Shown here: one piece after another, positions 11,649-23,107 of the stretch | How positions within the stretch are numbered: position 1 is the stretch's first letter | Layout: the number at the start of each line of letters is the position of its first letter | From: Polychytrium aggregatum | Lineage: Eukaryota > Chytridiomycota > Chytridiomycetes > Polychytriales | Direction: 5' to 3' | Assembly (NCBI RefSeq): GCF_025602895.1 | Contig: NW_026516259.1 | Location: 186,001 to 250,000, forward strand | DNA length: 64,000 nucleotides | Notes under the pieces: generated by a model | Database searches by the model: none | Told to the model about the DNA's origin: nothing | What the model saw: only the letters and a program-made list of their open reading frames with translations | Made by a program: the position numbers and the translations under genes

Positions 11649-14600
11649 TCAATATTTGCTGGCCACGAGTTTCTTGCCCTGGCTGAGTTTGCTGCCCCAA
11701 GCAAAGCCGTTGTCGTCTCCGTCCTTGCCGGTCCTGAGAAGCGACTCGATCGCGGCCTTGCGCACCTTGGACAGCAGGACGGGGAGCTTCTTGGACTCTT
11801 GGAACTCGCTTTCCATCGGTTGCGACGTGACTTCCTGCACGATCGAGATGCTCCGCTCGAGGTTGCTGATGGTCCGGACCATGAGGAAAGTCCGTGGCGA
11901 GAAGGCACGATTGGGCAACACGATCGGATCCGAGGAACCAAGGGACATTGCAAGAGCAAACCGATGCGACGGTGTCGTGGCAATTGCGTTAACATCAGAT
12001 ACACCCAACAAATAATATCCACCGAACAGCATCAGCAGCAAAGCGATAGTCAAGGTCCTCCGTTGTGCCCAGGCGGCAGGAAGGGGCTCGCTGGACTGAT
12101 CGCGATGATCGTCGACAGCACACTTGCTTACCCTGGAATCAAGTCTCTCGTCTCATAGTAGATTTGCTGGAGCCAGATCACGAGCTCGGGCAGGTAGACG
12201 CATCGCAGCAGCTGGTACTCTGCCTTTTGCTCGTCCCCGGCTGGGACGATTGAATCGATTGATCCGGTCGACATGCAAGTGCGTTAGCTGTCAGGATCGG
12301 CCTGGGATGTGACCCTGGATAACATGTGGCTGCAGGACACTCACCGGTATCGTCCTCAAGGAGAACCTGCAGCCAGTTGCTGCGGACAACCCTCTCAAGA
12401 GCATCGATTGCTCCCTTGGACTCGTTCTGTGTGCATGTCCCCCCCCCAATAAACCACACTCGTAACGTTAGCTTCGGACGCACAAAGGAGACTCCAAAAG
12501 TACTGAGGAGGTACGCACCATCATTTGGATCTGCCACTGAGCCAGATTGGCCTGGTCGCCGGCACTGACACGGTTGAGGCCATCGATGGTTTTGCTCTGC
12601 CTGGACAGGTCGATCGACCGCATAGTTTGTCAGCTCAGAAGTCGCAATTCGCATTTGGCAGCCCACAGCTCGTCCATTCGCACTGGCTCACCTCGGTCGC
12701 TTCATCAAGAGAATGCTCCACTTGGTGTAAGCCTTGACCGCCTCCAGAAACTCAAAGTAAAAGTTGAGCTCCGACGTGAGACACTCGATCGAGCGGATGC
12801 GGGCCTTGATTTCGGGGCTGTCCTTCATCGAGTCCTCGAGCTGGGCCCGCAACTCCTTGACCCAGTCCGCGACAACGTGGTCGAACGTCTGGCGAGCGGC
12901 ATGGACTCGTCCGTGCACTGAAGCGTAAATAGTGTGTGTCAGGCCGTCTGTTAGCACCCGAGCTCGGCTCGATTTGACGGGTCCAGAGCATGCTTGGGTC
13001 GAGAGTGGGTACTTAGCTGCCGTTGTACAAGCTTACCGAGGAAACGCCGAATCAGGAAGCTGACTCCGTAGAGAAGCTGCTCTTGCTGCTCCCGTTGGAA
13101 CGAAAGCCACTCCAGTGCATAGATCTGGCTGCGATCGAGTTTGCTGAGCGAGTCGTTGATCTGCGTGACCTTCACTTCGAGAGAACTTGGAGGGAGACGC
13201 TCCTAATCGCAGCATCCCAAGATGAAATTGGGCACGATGCCGACCAATCATAAGAACACAGCCAATGAAAGCGCTCGTTCGGTGCGTGTGTCAGCAGAGT
13301 ATCACGACTCTGTGTGGCCGATGCGACTTACCGAAAAGATGCCCTTGACAAAGATGCACTCGACAACTTTGTACCCGATGCTCATCATGTCCAGACTGTA
13401 CTCGAATCCGATCTTCCAGTACTTGTAGCGCTCCTCGGATGAATCATCGATCCCAGCCAAGAAGAGCGAGTACATTTGAATTTGTTGGTCCCGAGGAAGA
13501 TACGATGTGTAGAGAGGTACGAGGGGCCGCTGGATTCACAACCACGCAAACACAACGTCAAAGTCGATCCAGCAACAACAAGTGCCAGGATCAGCAACAG
13601 CAAGGATCAGGATCAGCAACAACAAGGATCAGGATCAGCAACGCCCATCACCAGAGCGTCAGTCAAAGAGATGAGCTCGATATACCCGTCCAAGCGCCAC
13701 TCTTCAGCAGCAAGCTTCAATCCGCATGCACCGTACCTTGTTGCCATCGATCAAGAGCTTTACAAAGTGCCGGATCACGTTGTTGGACGCTGCTGCAGGG
13801 ATAGGATACTCGACGTCGCGGCAGATGAGAATCATGTGGACGACAAACCGAAGGTACTGGGGGAAGTTTTTGATTCTGTGAATTGTCCCCCCCCCATTCA
13901 TCCATCCGTTCAATTAACCAGGCGTTGATTGTAACGGAACAGCCATGGTAGTGTGTCAGCCATCGAATGTTGAACATAGTTGCACATATATCGGCCAAAG
14001 AGTGGCGGACGGGCCGTTGAGTGCCGCCTCCTCCCTCCGATCAACGTACCTGTTCTCGGCAGTGGGGGCTTGGATATAGCTGCAAATGCCATCGAGAAAC
14101 TCGGTCATCCTGTTCAGCATCAGGAATGACTGGAACATGCGCATGGGATGGCGGGCGCTGGTACTGTTCACGGAGACGCTGTCAGCGAAGCAGGAAAGGG
14201 TCCGGCTCAAAGCATGGGCCAGCACCGAGCACCCTGCAACAAGCACTCGCGTCAAGGAGCGACAAGAAGCTGACTTGCGTTTGCTGCCAGCGGCAATGTG
14301 GAGCAGCACCTACCTCAGGGCCGTGATGTCACTTCGGGTCATGTCAATAAGGACCTTCTCGAGCGTACCGGAAAAGTGGGGCACAAACATCGGAAGCTGG
14401 TCGTCGTAGATACCGGGAATCTGGGGGATTTGGGCAAGTGCCTGAAAGAAGCACCGTGGATCGAAAACGAGGTCAACTCTCGGCCGTGAGCCAGGATGCA
14501 TGCCCTGAGACACGTCTCGACCCATCGCCTCCCGCAGAGCGAGCTTACCTCGTCGCACTTGGCCTCAAGCAGGGCGCGGATGTATGCCCAGACATGATCT

Positions 14601-16245
14601 TCCCATGATTCACAAACGGGAATCGTCATGTTCACATCGCCAATTACAGCGGCGAGGAGAGCACGTTCGTATCGATCGGAGGTGTTCTGCGAGCATCCCA
14701 AAGGGTCAGTGCCGGCCGCCGAAGCCTTATCCTCATCTGGGAAGTCACTATGGGAATCGTATCCACTCATGTCTGCACATGGCCTACTCCGTCTGTGAAG
14801 ATGCATCGGACAGACGGACACGACGTGTTGGAAGAATCGGCAACGGCGCACGGATTGAGCTTACCCGTGCCATCTCATAGCAGACTGCCTTCCAAAGATC
14901 GCGATTCACGTTGCCACCAATCTCAGCTTCGCCACCAAAGCCCAGCTCGGCACCGCCATCTGTGGAATGCAGGACATGAGTGCAAGAGATGAGTGTAAGA
15001 AGTGAGCGCAGGAGATGAGGGGCAACTGCATCAGCGTGGACTTCCAATCCATCGCTCACGGGAACTAATCCAGCTGGTGCTTCATAAGTCACGCATACAC
15101 ATGCTTGCTCATACGCACCGATGCCGTGATGTGCGCTGAACTCGCTTCCTTGCAGCAGCGCCGCTCGCCACGCCTGGTCACAGCCTTGGCAGAGCTGAAC
15201 CAGCTCTTGATAGCGTCCGCGGCGGCAATACTGGAAGACGGTCTCACTCAGCTTGCGATCAAACTCGTCGTCCTCCGGAGCCAGGGCGCCACGTTCCCGG
15301 CTGGTAAGGTCGGGGTCGAACGTATACTTGGTCGAACGCTTCTTGGTCATGGGCCAGTAGCCAGGCCGCTTCTCGACGGGTTGGAACGGAGGCGCGATCT
15401 TCTCGAGCCAGGCAAGGATTCGGGACAACTCTGCCACCTCGGGGTTGGATGCGATCGATTCGCTCACAATCTGACTATCGCTCTCGAATGGATGGAAAGG
15501 CAGTTTGCTCTTGGGGTCTTCGAGGCGGTAGCTGTTATGGCCAATGGCCAATGGCATCGATCCAGCCAAGTTGTCAGCATGCTGTTACGGTGCCGTGAGG
15601 ATATGTGGCAAGGCTCTCAAGCCAACCATCGTCCCCAGCGACAATCGTTGAGGCGACTTGCATGTGCAATACTGCCGATTGAAAGGATGGCTGTACCTCA
15701 CCAAGTCTTGAATGAGATGCCAGGAATTGCGCTCGAGCGCCCACATCTCAATCTCATCTCGACTCGCAGACGCTTCGCGAGACTCGAGATCATCGATCCT
15801 GTGGATACATGAGGTAGCCAACAGTTGCGCGAAGCGACAGGTGGTTAATCGCCGGTCGCCAAAAAGCACGCTCCAAATCGACGCGAAGGGGAGGCCAAGG
15901 AGCACTGGATTGTCCAATCGAAGATCCCATGCAGTCGGACCAGGCGTTGGGGCGGAAAGCAACCACATCGTCTTCGATGCACTATGGCTCTGCATCGTCG
16001 CGGAGACGTCGGCCACATTCCATGGTTTCGAAGAACATTCAAGAGACTGCAAAGCCCCGGACCACAGACCGACAAGCGCCTCCAAACAGCCACAAGCGCC
16101 TGTGAATCGCGGCATTACATTTTTGTGCAGAGCTCGATGTATCGAGGTATGAGCTCCGTCTCTCGATAGTCGGTTGTTTCCTTTGGGTCGGCCGCCAGCA
16201 GGGCAGCAAAGCGGTCGTAGTCGTATCCAAACGACCATGGACCAT
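11649..16245 (-). CDS. NUP107: Nup107/Nup84, Y-complex nucleoporin (5' end unresolved)
   Basis: Nup107 (yeast Nup84) is a helical scaffold protein of the nuclear-pore Y complex. Family-specific segments appear in order on the minus strand: ALERNSWHLIQDL near 15.7 kb; FQYCRRGRYQELVQLCQGC then QAWRAALLQGS (15.1-15.3 kb); RYERALLAAVIGDV, PVCESWEDHVWAYIRALLE (14.6 kb); QYLRFVVHMILICRDV (13.8 kb); LVPLYTSYLPRDQQ (13.5 kb); ALEWLSFQREQQEQLLYGV and IRRFL (13.1 kb); RVHAARQTFDHVVADWVKEL (12.9 kb); LLRCVYLPELVIWLQQIYY (12.2 kb). Resolved 3' exons: 13037 upward, 12917-12692, 12600-12519, 12426-12345, 12240-12132, 11865-11649, with matching phases. The last exon ends KKLVASKY. An exon at 16245-16119 (FGYDYDRFAALLAADPK) probably belongs to the N-terminus; the start codon was not found and may lie further upstream. 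Confidence 0.88.
13570..13650 (+). repeat. Tandem repeat (CAACAACAAGGATCAGGATCAG-like) in a NUP107 intron
   Basis: About three imperfect copies of a roughly 22-bp CAACAACAAGGATCAG-type unit lie in the intron between the NUP107 exons encoding LIDGNK and LVPLYTSYLP. Confidence 0.6.
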
Positions 16246-17426
16246 CTGGATTGCATTCACCCGCGTTCACAAAGCGGTGCAGCGATGCACGAGAGAGAAC
16301 GAGAGAGAACGAGAGGGAAAGATAGCAATAGCCAGATGAGCTTGATATTCGTACCGACGGGCATTTGGGCTCGTCAAACACTTGTCTCGCACAGCCAGAT
16401 GCGCTGCAGCATCGTACCGTATGTCGCATCCGTCGGAACAATCTGTAGACGTCGCCATCCGGTCAAAGAAACGGATGAAACAGTTCATCAGCCTCTGTTG
16501 CTGGAATAAAAAAGTGGATTTCTTTTCGATCCGAACCCGGGCATGCATGGCAAGTCATATCACCGACCTCGGTTTTGGTCTGGAAAGTGATCAAAGCTGG
16601 TGGTGAGATATCTGTGTCGGCCTGGGCTCGATCTCATGATAGCAATGACGCAAGCAACCAGCACCGAGACCCTATGGCTCCACTGTCGGTCCGTACCTGA
16701 TCGATCCTCGATGTCCGAAAGCTTGGGGTAGGAACTGGATATCCATCCAACAACAATCCGACCAGGATGCCCGGCGCAGTTCCAAGGATGGTGGAGACAT
16801 GGTCAGATCAAACGGCGCCGGCAGCACGTTGGCGGCCCATCCGACCAGGCATCGCGAGGACACTTACAACTCGATCTTGGTGTTGCAGCCGGAATAGGCG
16901 TCTGCGGCTCCGAGCCAAATGCGTCTGTAGGAGCAACGGCAGATCAGAGGATAGCTCAGTGTGCCGCCGAGCCCAGATCGAGCGAGCGAGCGAGTGAATG
17001 AGAAGCCAAGTCGAGGGCTGCGTTTGAACCGCCAGTGGGCCTGCAGTTGAATCCTTGGCTTGGGTATGAGAAGGAAAACCCTGGTGGAGAGTACATACCG
17101 CCTGGCGTGTACATGACGGGCGAGTCCCCCAGTGGTTGCTTGTGGATGAGCAGACGGAGATCAAACGCCCAGACGGGATGAATCTGGCCAGGCTTTCCTC
17201 GGCAAGGCAATTGGCGAGGAGCGAGGAGCGAGGAGCACGAAACGAGAGCCGAGAAGCGCGAAACGAGAGCCGAGAAGCGCGAAACGAGAGCCGAGAAGCG
17301 CGAAACGAGAGCCGAGAAGTGCCGTGCTGGGTTTTCTTGCGGTTCCGCCCAGCGACAATCGTTCTCCTCCAGCCCACCACCAGCCCGCTGCCGCAACAGC
17401 CTCAGATCCGCAGCGAGCCCAACGAC
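16246..17426. other. Intergenic region between NUP107 and the methyltransferase gene
   Basis: Divergent gap that may contain the missing NUP107 first exon(s) and both promoters. It contains a GAGAGAAC repeat near 16291-16318 and a 21-bp minisatellite at 17222-17316. No convincing additional gene was found. Confidence 0.4.
17222..17316 (+). repeat. 21-bp minisatellite upstream of the methyltransferase gene
   Basis: About four near-identical copies of a 21-bp unit (GAAGCGCGAAACGAGAGCCGA in pieces: GAAGCGCGAA then ACGAGAGCCGA) end about 110 bp before the start codon of the methyltransferase gene. They create spurious LSFRASR-type repeat frames on the minus strand. Confidence 0.75.
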
Positions 17427-18787
17427 ATGGATGTCCTGGCCGACGAAAACAAGCAGTATGCCACGGTCGAATACTGGGACAAGCGCTATCAAACGTAATA
17501 ATGTCGAGACACAGCCCTGCGTTGCCAGAGCGATTTCCCTCGACATTGCGACTGCTGTCACCGGATTGTCGATTCGACTGCCTGTGTGGTCTGCGACCTG
17601 CCCTTACTAACAGCGCATCAATCTGATCGGGGAAATATTGGCCACCCCGATGCGAAATTTCAATGCGGACCTTGCCTTTTGCTGATACCCATGCTGCTGG
17701 CCCACAGCGAGTCGGAAAAAGTCAACACCTACGACTGGTTCAAGAAATGGGCTGATCTGAAGGACTCGATTAGCGAGTATCTGCAGGCCGACCACGAGAT
17801 CCTGCACCTTGGTAAGATGCGGGGCACTGGTATATGAACCGGGCTTCAACAACCACCGTCCGCCGACTGGGTCGTCTGGAGACATTGGGGCGGCTCGTCA
17901 ACTCTTGGCCCGTTGTCTATGAATCACCCTCTGGCCGTGAGCGGATGAGACCCATCCCATCGCCGCCACGGTTCTGACCGAGAGTGCTAGAGTTGACCTG
18001 AGGCTATCCCGGTGTAACGGTGCCGGCAAGAGCGCTCATAGAATTGAATGAACCAACTCTATCACACAGGATGCGGCAACAGCTCACTCTCGGAAGACAT
18101 GTACGAGGACGGGTTCAAGCATCAGGCAAGTGCTCGATGCCGTTGGCTGTCATCCGATAGCAAGAGGGTGAAAGCGTGAAATGTAGCGCCGGCACGGCAA
18201 CGCAGGCCCAATGCTTCGATACCCATCTATCGAGCACTTGGGCGATCACCGCTCCGGCAAGCAACCTGGCTGCGAAAGCAAGCCCCGCCGGGGAACTGGT
18301 CTTTAATACTGAATACGGCTCCCATGAATCGCAGGCCAATGTCGATTACAGCCTGCCGTGCATCGAAGCCATGGCGAAGCGGTGTGAGGAAAAGTGCCCA
18401 GAGATTCGATGGATCCACGGCGACATCTTCCAGCTCTCGCCAGATGTATTCGCCGAGCCGCAGTTTGACGTTGCCCTCGATAAGGGAACCATGGATGCCT
18501 TTTTGACAACCCGGACGCAAGAAGACGATCCATGGAACCCGTCGGAGCGGATCCGATCCGTCGCGCGCAACTACCTGACACAGGTCGCTGCGGTTTTGAA
18601 ACCTGGCGGCCGGTTCATCCATGTTACCTGGGAGCAGCCTCAGTTCCGTCGGCAGCTGCTCGAGGTGCTTCCGGATCAGATCGTTGTTGACAAGGTCAAG
18701 AAGGTTGGCGACGGGTGGGAGTACTTTATCTACATATGCACGAAGAGACAGGACTCGCGAAGCGAACAATCGGGTTCCCGTTGGTGA
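17427..18787 (+). CDS. EEF1AKMT4/METTL13-like class I methyltransferase
   Basis: SAM-dependent seven-beta-strand methyltransferase of the family containing EEF1AKMT4 and METTL13, which modify lysines or the N-terminus of translation factor eEF1A. Exons: 17427-17494, 17708-17811, 18070-18125, 18335-18787; phases fit, 226 residues. Family signatures: YWDKRYQ, then YDWFKKW, motif I LHLGCGNSSLSEDMYEDGF, motif post-I NVDYS, acidic GDIFQL, and FDVALDKGTMDAFLTT followed by LKPGGRFIHVTW. The third intron begins GCAAGT, a GC-AG type. The usual DWFxxY spacing and the length match short fungal homologues, so it appears intact. The exact substrate cannot be read from sequence; assignment to eEF1A is by family only. 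Confidence 0.85.
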
Positions 18788-19186
18788 ATGAGCTCGGATT
18801 GCACATAGATTCGCCTCTGATGACGGCGCTTTGTAGAAACAAATAACAGCATCCCATTCATTGCACAACCAAACGGAACCAAACCAGAGTGAAGCTGGTT
18901 GCTCACGGGCATCATGCTGTATCCAGGCATCGATGGCCTGCGTCTGGAATGAGTATATGCGATGAAATCTGTCACCTTGACAGCTGGGACTGCAACATCG
19001 CATCGCATCGCAGCGATGGACGAGTGTGTATTCAGGACCCAGAAACAAGTGACATCTCTGACTCACACCAGGGTGCCCTGTTTCGTTTTGGGTACGCCGC
19101 GACCAGATCCGGAAAAATCTTGGGACCATTTGTCTGCAGCGATTTGCGGTCGCGCCACGGCGGTCCACGACGGTTTGCTGCGATGC
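18788..19186. other. Convergent 3' gap, nothing seen
   Basis: This is the 3' flank of the plus-strand methyltransferase and of the minus-strand secreted-protein gene. I see no additional coding or RNA gene in it. Confidence 0.5.
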
Positions 19187-19686
19187 TCAACTGGATTTGA
19201 TGCAGGCCGAGTGGGTAGCATCCTGCCACTGATATCCTGTTTTGCAAACGCACTGATCGTTCGCGGGGTTCTCTGGAGTGACCCATAGCGCATTCAAAGT
19301 CGCGGCGCAGACTGGACAGCGTTGCGCATGGAGCCAAGATTGCACGGCATCAGCTGCGGCAATGCGCTCTCGCCCTTTGGGAACAGCGTCAAATGCACCG
19401 GCATAACGAGAAGCATCTGCGCCGAATTGCTGCCAGAGCAGCCGTATCTCCCCTGTTTCCCATACACTCTCCCAGCTCGGACAGCGGAACAAAGCACGAA
19501 GCAATCGTGTGGTTGCTTACTCTGCTCCCCGGGCCAACAGGCGGTTCCGCTGGGATTTCGATACAGTCCCAGAGTGCACGTCTGGACGCTGGAGCTTGCA
19601 TCGTCGTCGCGCTCATGGAGCACCGGCGCTGCCACCGCAAGACTTGTCAGAAGGAACCCAAGACCGAGCGCGCGAAGAAAATGCAT
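19187..19686 (-). CDS. Small secreted cysteine-containing protein, unknown function
   Basis: Two exons, 19686-19521 and 19452-19187 (GT-AG, phase 1 junction), encode 143 residues. The protein starts with a clear signal peptide, MHFLRALGLGFLLTSLAVAA, followed by a dibasic-like HERDDD stretch. The mature part has a QTCTLGLYRN segment, then after the splice an Ala-rich helix and a C-terminal cysteine cluster (CPVCAATLNALW, then CVCKTGYQW and a final Cys before the stop) that resembles an EGF-like turn. I do not recognise a family. It could be a secreted effector-like or cell-wall protein; this is inference from signal peptide, small size and cysteines. Confidence 0.65.
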
Positions 19687-20524
19687 GGCGAGCAAGATGA
19701 AGCGGCAAGCAGATGCCGGCGAGGCCGGCGAGGCCCAACCCTTCTTTTTGTTCAAGGAAGGAGGGTAAGCAAAGTGACGACAGCGCAGATGCTGGATCGG
19801 CTGCATCGAATCTCGTCGGTGACGTCGGTCCTGTCCCCGTTTGACCGGCGCAGGCGCCAACACCCAGCGGGATCCAGCGCGCCTGTGCTGATAGAGTTTC
19901 TGCTCTGGGGCTGGCCGCTGGACCAGCCCTGCCGGCATCGCCCGAGGCCTCTGGGCTGCCTCTCGGTCGAGCCGCTGTGACGACACCGGCCATCATCGCA
20001 GGGAGCCGATGCATCACCCCGCATCGGCGCCTGTCCTGGCCAGAGCCGCTCGGACGACAGCAGCCACGTCGCCGGTATCGCTCTGGTCTGAAGGTCCGCC
20101 CGTGACCGCTGACTCGCGCCGATTTTTTTCCTTGTCGCACGAGGGGCCAAGAAGCGTGCTTGTCAGGACGGGTCACTGTGACTCGTCGGTGGCCGGCCGC
20201 ACTGTGGCTGTCGGCTTGCGCGCACAACACCCAGAATAGACGCGCGGCACTGGCGGGCTCGCGCTTGTGGCACCGCACGGCCACGGGCACGCCCGCCCCC
20301 CAGCGCTTATCGCCCTTTGAGCCGCGAAGGTCCAAAGGCCGCCATCCCATCCTATAAAGCCCCTCTGGCTCTCGCAGCATCGGCCTCGTCCTCCAGCAGC
20401 TCTGCCGCCTATTCCCCTCATCCTCCATCCACGCCTCCATCCATTCGCGGGCTGATCCCTCAGCCCAGCTCGCAGCGTCCTTCCCTCATCTCTCCCATCT
20501 GCGCTTTGCAGCATCCCGCCCGAA
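19687..20524. other. Divergent promoter region, no gene supported
   Basis: Gap between the divergent secreted-protein gene (-) and the aquaglyceroporin gene (+). Long open frames on the minus strand through here are GC-rich shadows without family similarity. A TATA-like element lies at 20353. Confidence 0.5.
20353..20359 (+). promoter_or_regulatory. TATA-like element of the aquaglyceroporin gene
   Basis: TATAAAG within CCTATAAAGCCC lies 172 bp upstream of the start codon; the following leader is pyrimidine-rich (CCTCATCCTCC). Confidence 0.5.
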
Positions 20525-22271
20525 ATGTCGGCCACCTACACCCTCGGCGAACGGTGCCTGACCGAGTTCCTGGCCACGACGATGGTCATGTTCGTTGGCT
20601 TGAGTGTCATTGCCAATGAAATCCTGCCTGGCACCAAGGGCCACGGCATGGGCTTTGGCTGGGTACGTTTGCTTTGTTGCGCTGTCCTGTCAAGCACGCA
20701 AGCACGCAATCAGACAGACAGCGATCTTGTTTGCTCCCCTTTGATCGATCCCTGACTGGGCATGGATGGAATCGCTCAATGTGCTGACACTCGTCATGCT
20801 GCTGCCTCCCCTGTAGATCGCCGTTGGCTTCATGGCCGCCTTCATCATCCCCCTGATCATCTTTGGCTACGCCTCGGCGCATGTCAACCCAGCCTCCTGC
20901 ATGGCCCTCTGGGTCATGGGCAAGATCAGCGGCTGGGAGTTCCTGGCCCTCAGCGCCTCCGAGATGGCCGGCGGCTTCCTCGGCTCCATGCTGATGTACC
21001 TGTTCTATCTGCCCCACTTCCGAACCGTTCCGGAGCCCAGGTGTGTCTTGGTTTGGAGATTATGATCGGCATTGGCGTCGCTTGCTCACGTCCAGAACGA
21101 ACCAAGTATTGACTTTTGCCTTCTCTTTCCCCTGGTTCCATGCAGCGGAACGCATGAGCAGAACCTCCTCCGCACTCGCGACCACTATGACCCGTCTGTG
21201 CTTCGCTTCGCCTCCTACAGCACCAAGAGTGGCCTGAACTCGACCAAGAGCCTCAAGGAGCGTCTCAAGGAGGCCCGTTACTACCTCACCAACTCGGACC
21301 TCGATGGCCGCCCCGACCAGGTCCTCGACATCCTCAGCAGCGGAACTTACCACCTCCACCGCATGGAAGTCCCCTTCCCCGTCAACGAGAGCCCCAATGA
21401 AGAATCCGCCATCAGCGGCCTTGGCCAGACCGGCAAGGCTCTTCGCAAGCGCCATAGTCTGCAGGTTGCTGATATGCAGTGGCAGCTTCGAAAGCTCGAG
21501 GCGGAGCTGGCTGCTTCGACCAACGCTCCTGTTCCCGAGGAAGACCCCAACCGCACCGGTAAGCCACTCGATGCTGCTCGGTCGGGTGTGTGCTGTCGCG
21601 GCATCCCTGTGCAGCTGACTCCTAATCATTCGGCTGACTCCTAATCATTCGGCTGACTCCTAATCATTCGGCTGACTCCTAATCATTCGGCTGCCTCGTT
21701 TCCAGCCCGACCTTCTGAAGTCGTCCCTCCTGTCCGTGCCAAGACCACCGATGACATCGTCGCCGTCCCCGCCTCGACCAAGGTTGTTCACGACCACAGC
21801 AGAGAGTCCTCCTCCGTCACCACCAAGGAGGATGCCATCTATCGCGCCATGATTATCGCCGACCAGAACGCCAAGCTCAGTGTCTTTGCCACCCGCCCCA
21901 GCATCTATCTGCCCATCCACAACTGCTTCGCTGAGGCCGTCGCCACCTGTGCCTTGATGCTCGGCGCCATCCTCATCGACAACCGATTCAGCGAAATCAC
22001 CGGCGAGACCGGCCTCGTCTACTCCAACGGCCTGTCGCAGTTCTTCATTGGCCTCTGGATCCAGACCCTGGTCCTGGGTCTCGGCGGCCCCACCGGTCTC
22101 GCTGCCAACCCTGCTCGTGACCTCGCACCTCGTATCGCCCACATGCTGCTGCCTATCCCTGGCAAGGGCTCGTCCGAAATGTTCTATGGGCTGCTCATCA
22201 ACGCGGCCGCCCTCGTCGGCGGTGCCGTTGCTGGCCTGCTGGCTACCGCCATCCTGCTTATCAAGCACTGA
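20525..22271 (+). CDS. Aquaglyceroporin (MIP family) with large central insertion
   Basis: Membrane channel of the major intrinsic protein family. Exons: 20525-20662, 20817-21040, 21146-21558, 21706-22271; phases fit, 446 residues (usual core 250-300). Helix 1 begins TEFLATTMVMFVGLSVIANE; the first NPA box is in SAHVNPASCMALWVMGK; the second is LAANPARDLAPR, where the Asp after NPAR is the glycerol-facilitator signature. The loop C motif FATRPSIYLPI precedes helix 4 (FAEAVATCALMLGAILID). Between the helix 3 region ending MLMYLFYLPHF and FATRP lies an insertion of about 190 residues, charged and Ser/Glu/Lys-rich (for example KSLKERLKEARYYLT and MQWQLRKLEAELAAS), crossing two introns. By standard topology this loop would be extracellular; whether it is must be tested. 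Confidence 0.9.
21614..21689 (+). repeat. 19-bp tandem repeat, four perfect copies, in an intron
   Basis: Unit GCTGACTCCTAATCATTCG repeated four times head to tail inside the third intron of the aquaglyceroporin gene, ending 16 bp before the acceptor. Confidence 0.85.
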
Positions 22272-23107
22272 GAGATCCTTTGCCCGTCATGGAGGCCGAT
22301 CTTGGCTATTCATTCATCCATTCACTTCCTTGCGCTCGGCCCAACGGAGTCGCTCGGCCCATCGTCTCGTCGCTCTCGACAACGATCGCTACCCCGATAT
22401 CTGCCTCGTAATTCACCCAACCCTTCTATTATCCCGGGCTGCACTACTACTTTGCTTACGCCCAAACGACCCGCCCTTGACGGTTAATACTATTTTTCTG
22501 TTGACAGCTGCCGCATCCAGACTTTGTGGATGCGCCCTATTTTTGCGATCTTCTACTTGGCTCCGAGGCTATCGGCCAATGCCCTTTGTCCCCCCCCCGC
22601 TGAATACACACTGCTTGCAAACGACATGATGTGGGACCGTTGAGCGGATATGTTGGGTGGCCCGCATGAGCGACTTGGATGATGGCATTCATGGGCAGTG
22701 GCTGGCTCGCACCTCATGACCATGTTGCGCCGACCTCGGCACCGCGATTCCTCATCCGTTGCATTCTCCCATTCGCTGCAATGATGGCATTTGCATTTGC
22801 ATTTGCAATCGAGAGTCATCCGGCTTGGTCGCCAGCCCCGGTGCACACTGCCCCATGCAATCTTTGGTTGCTCAGCCCCCCTCCTCGCAGATGCTTCCAG
22901 ACGGTATCTGACCGCAGCCATGTGGCTGTGCCTGTCGCTGTCCCGAGCCACCAGCCAGCCGCGGGTTGGCCGGCTCGCCAGCCTGGTCGTCGCGCTCTCG
23001 CCCTCCCCTCGTCGTCCGGCTTTCTGCTCATCTATCCACGTCAAGTCTGCCCCCATCCAGATCGACAGCCCCTCCTATCCGCCGCACTCTCCCGACCAAC
23101 ACCCAGA
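22272..23107. other. Intergenic gap between aquaglyceroporin and UBA1
   Basis: The first part is the aquaglyceroporin 3' flank and the second the UBA1 promoter and leader. A short ATTTGC repeat lies at 22788-22808 (GCATTTGCATTTGCATTTGC). No gene supported. Confidence 0.5.
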
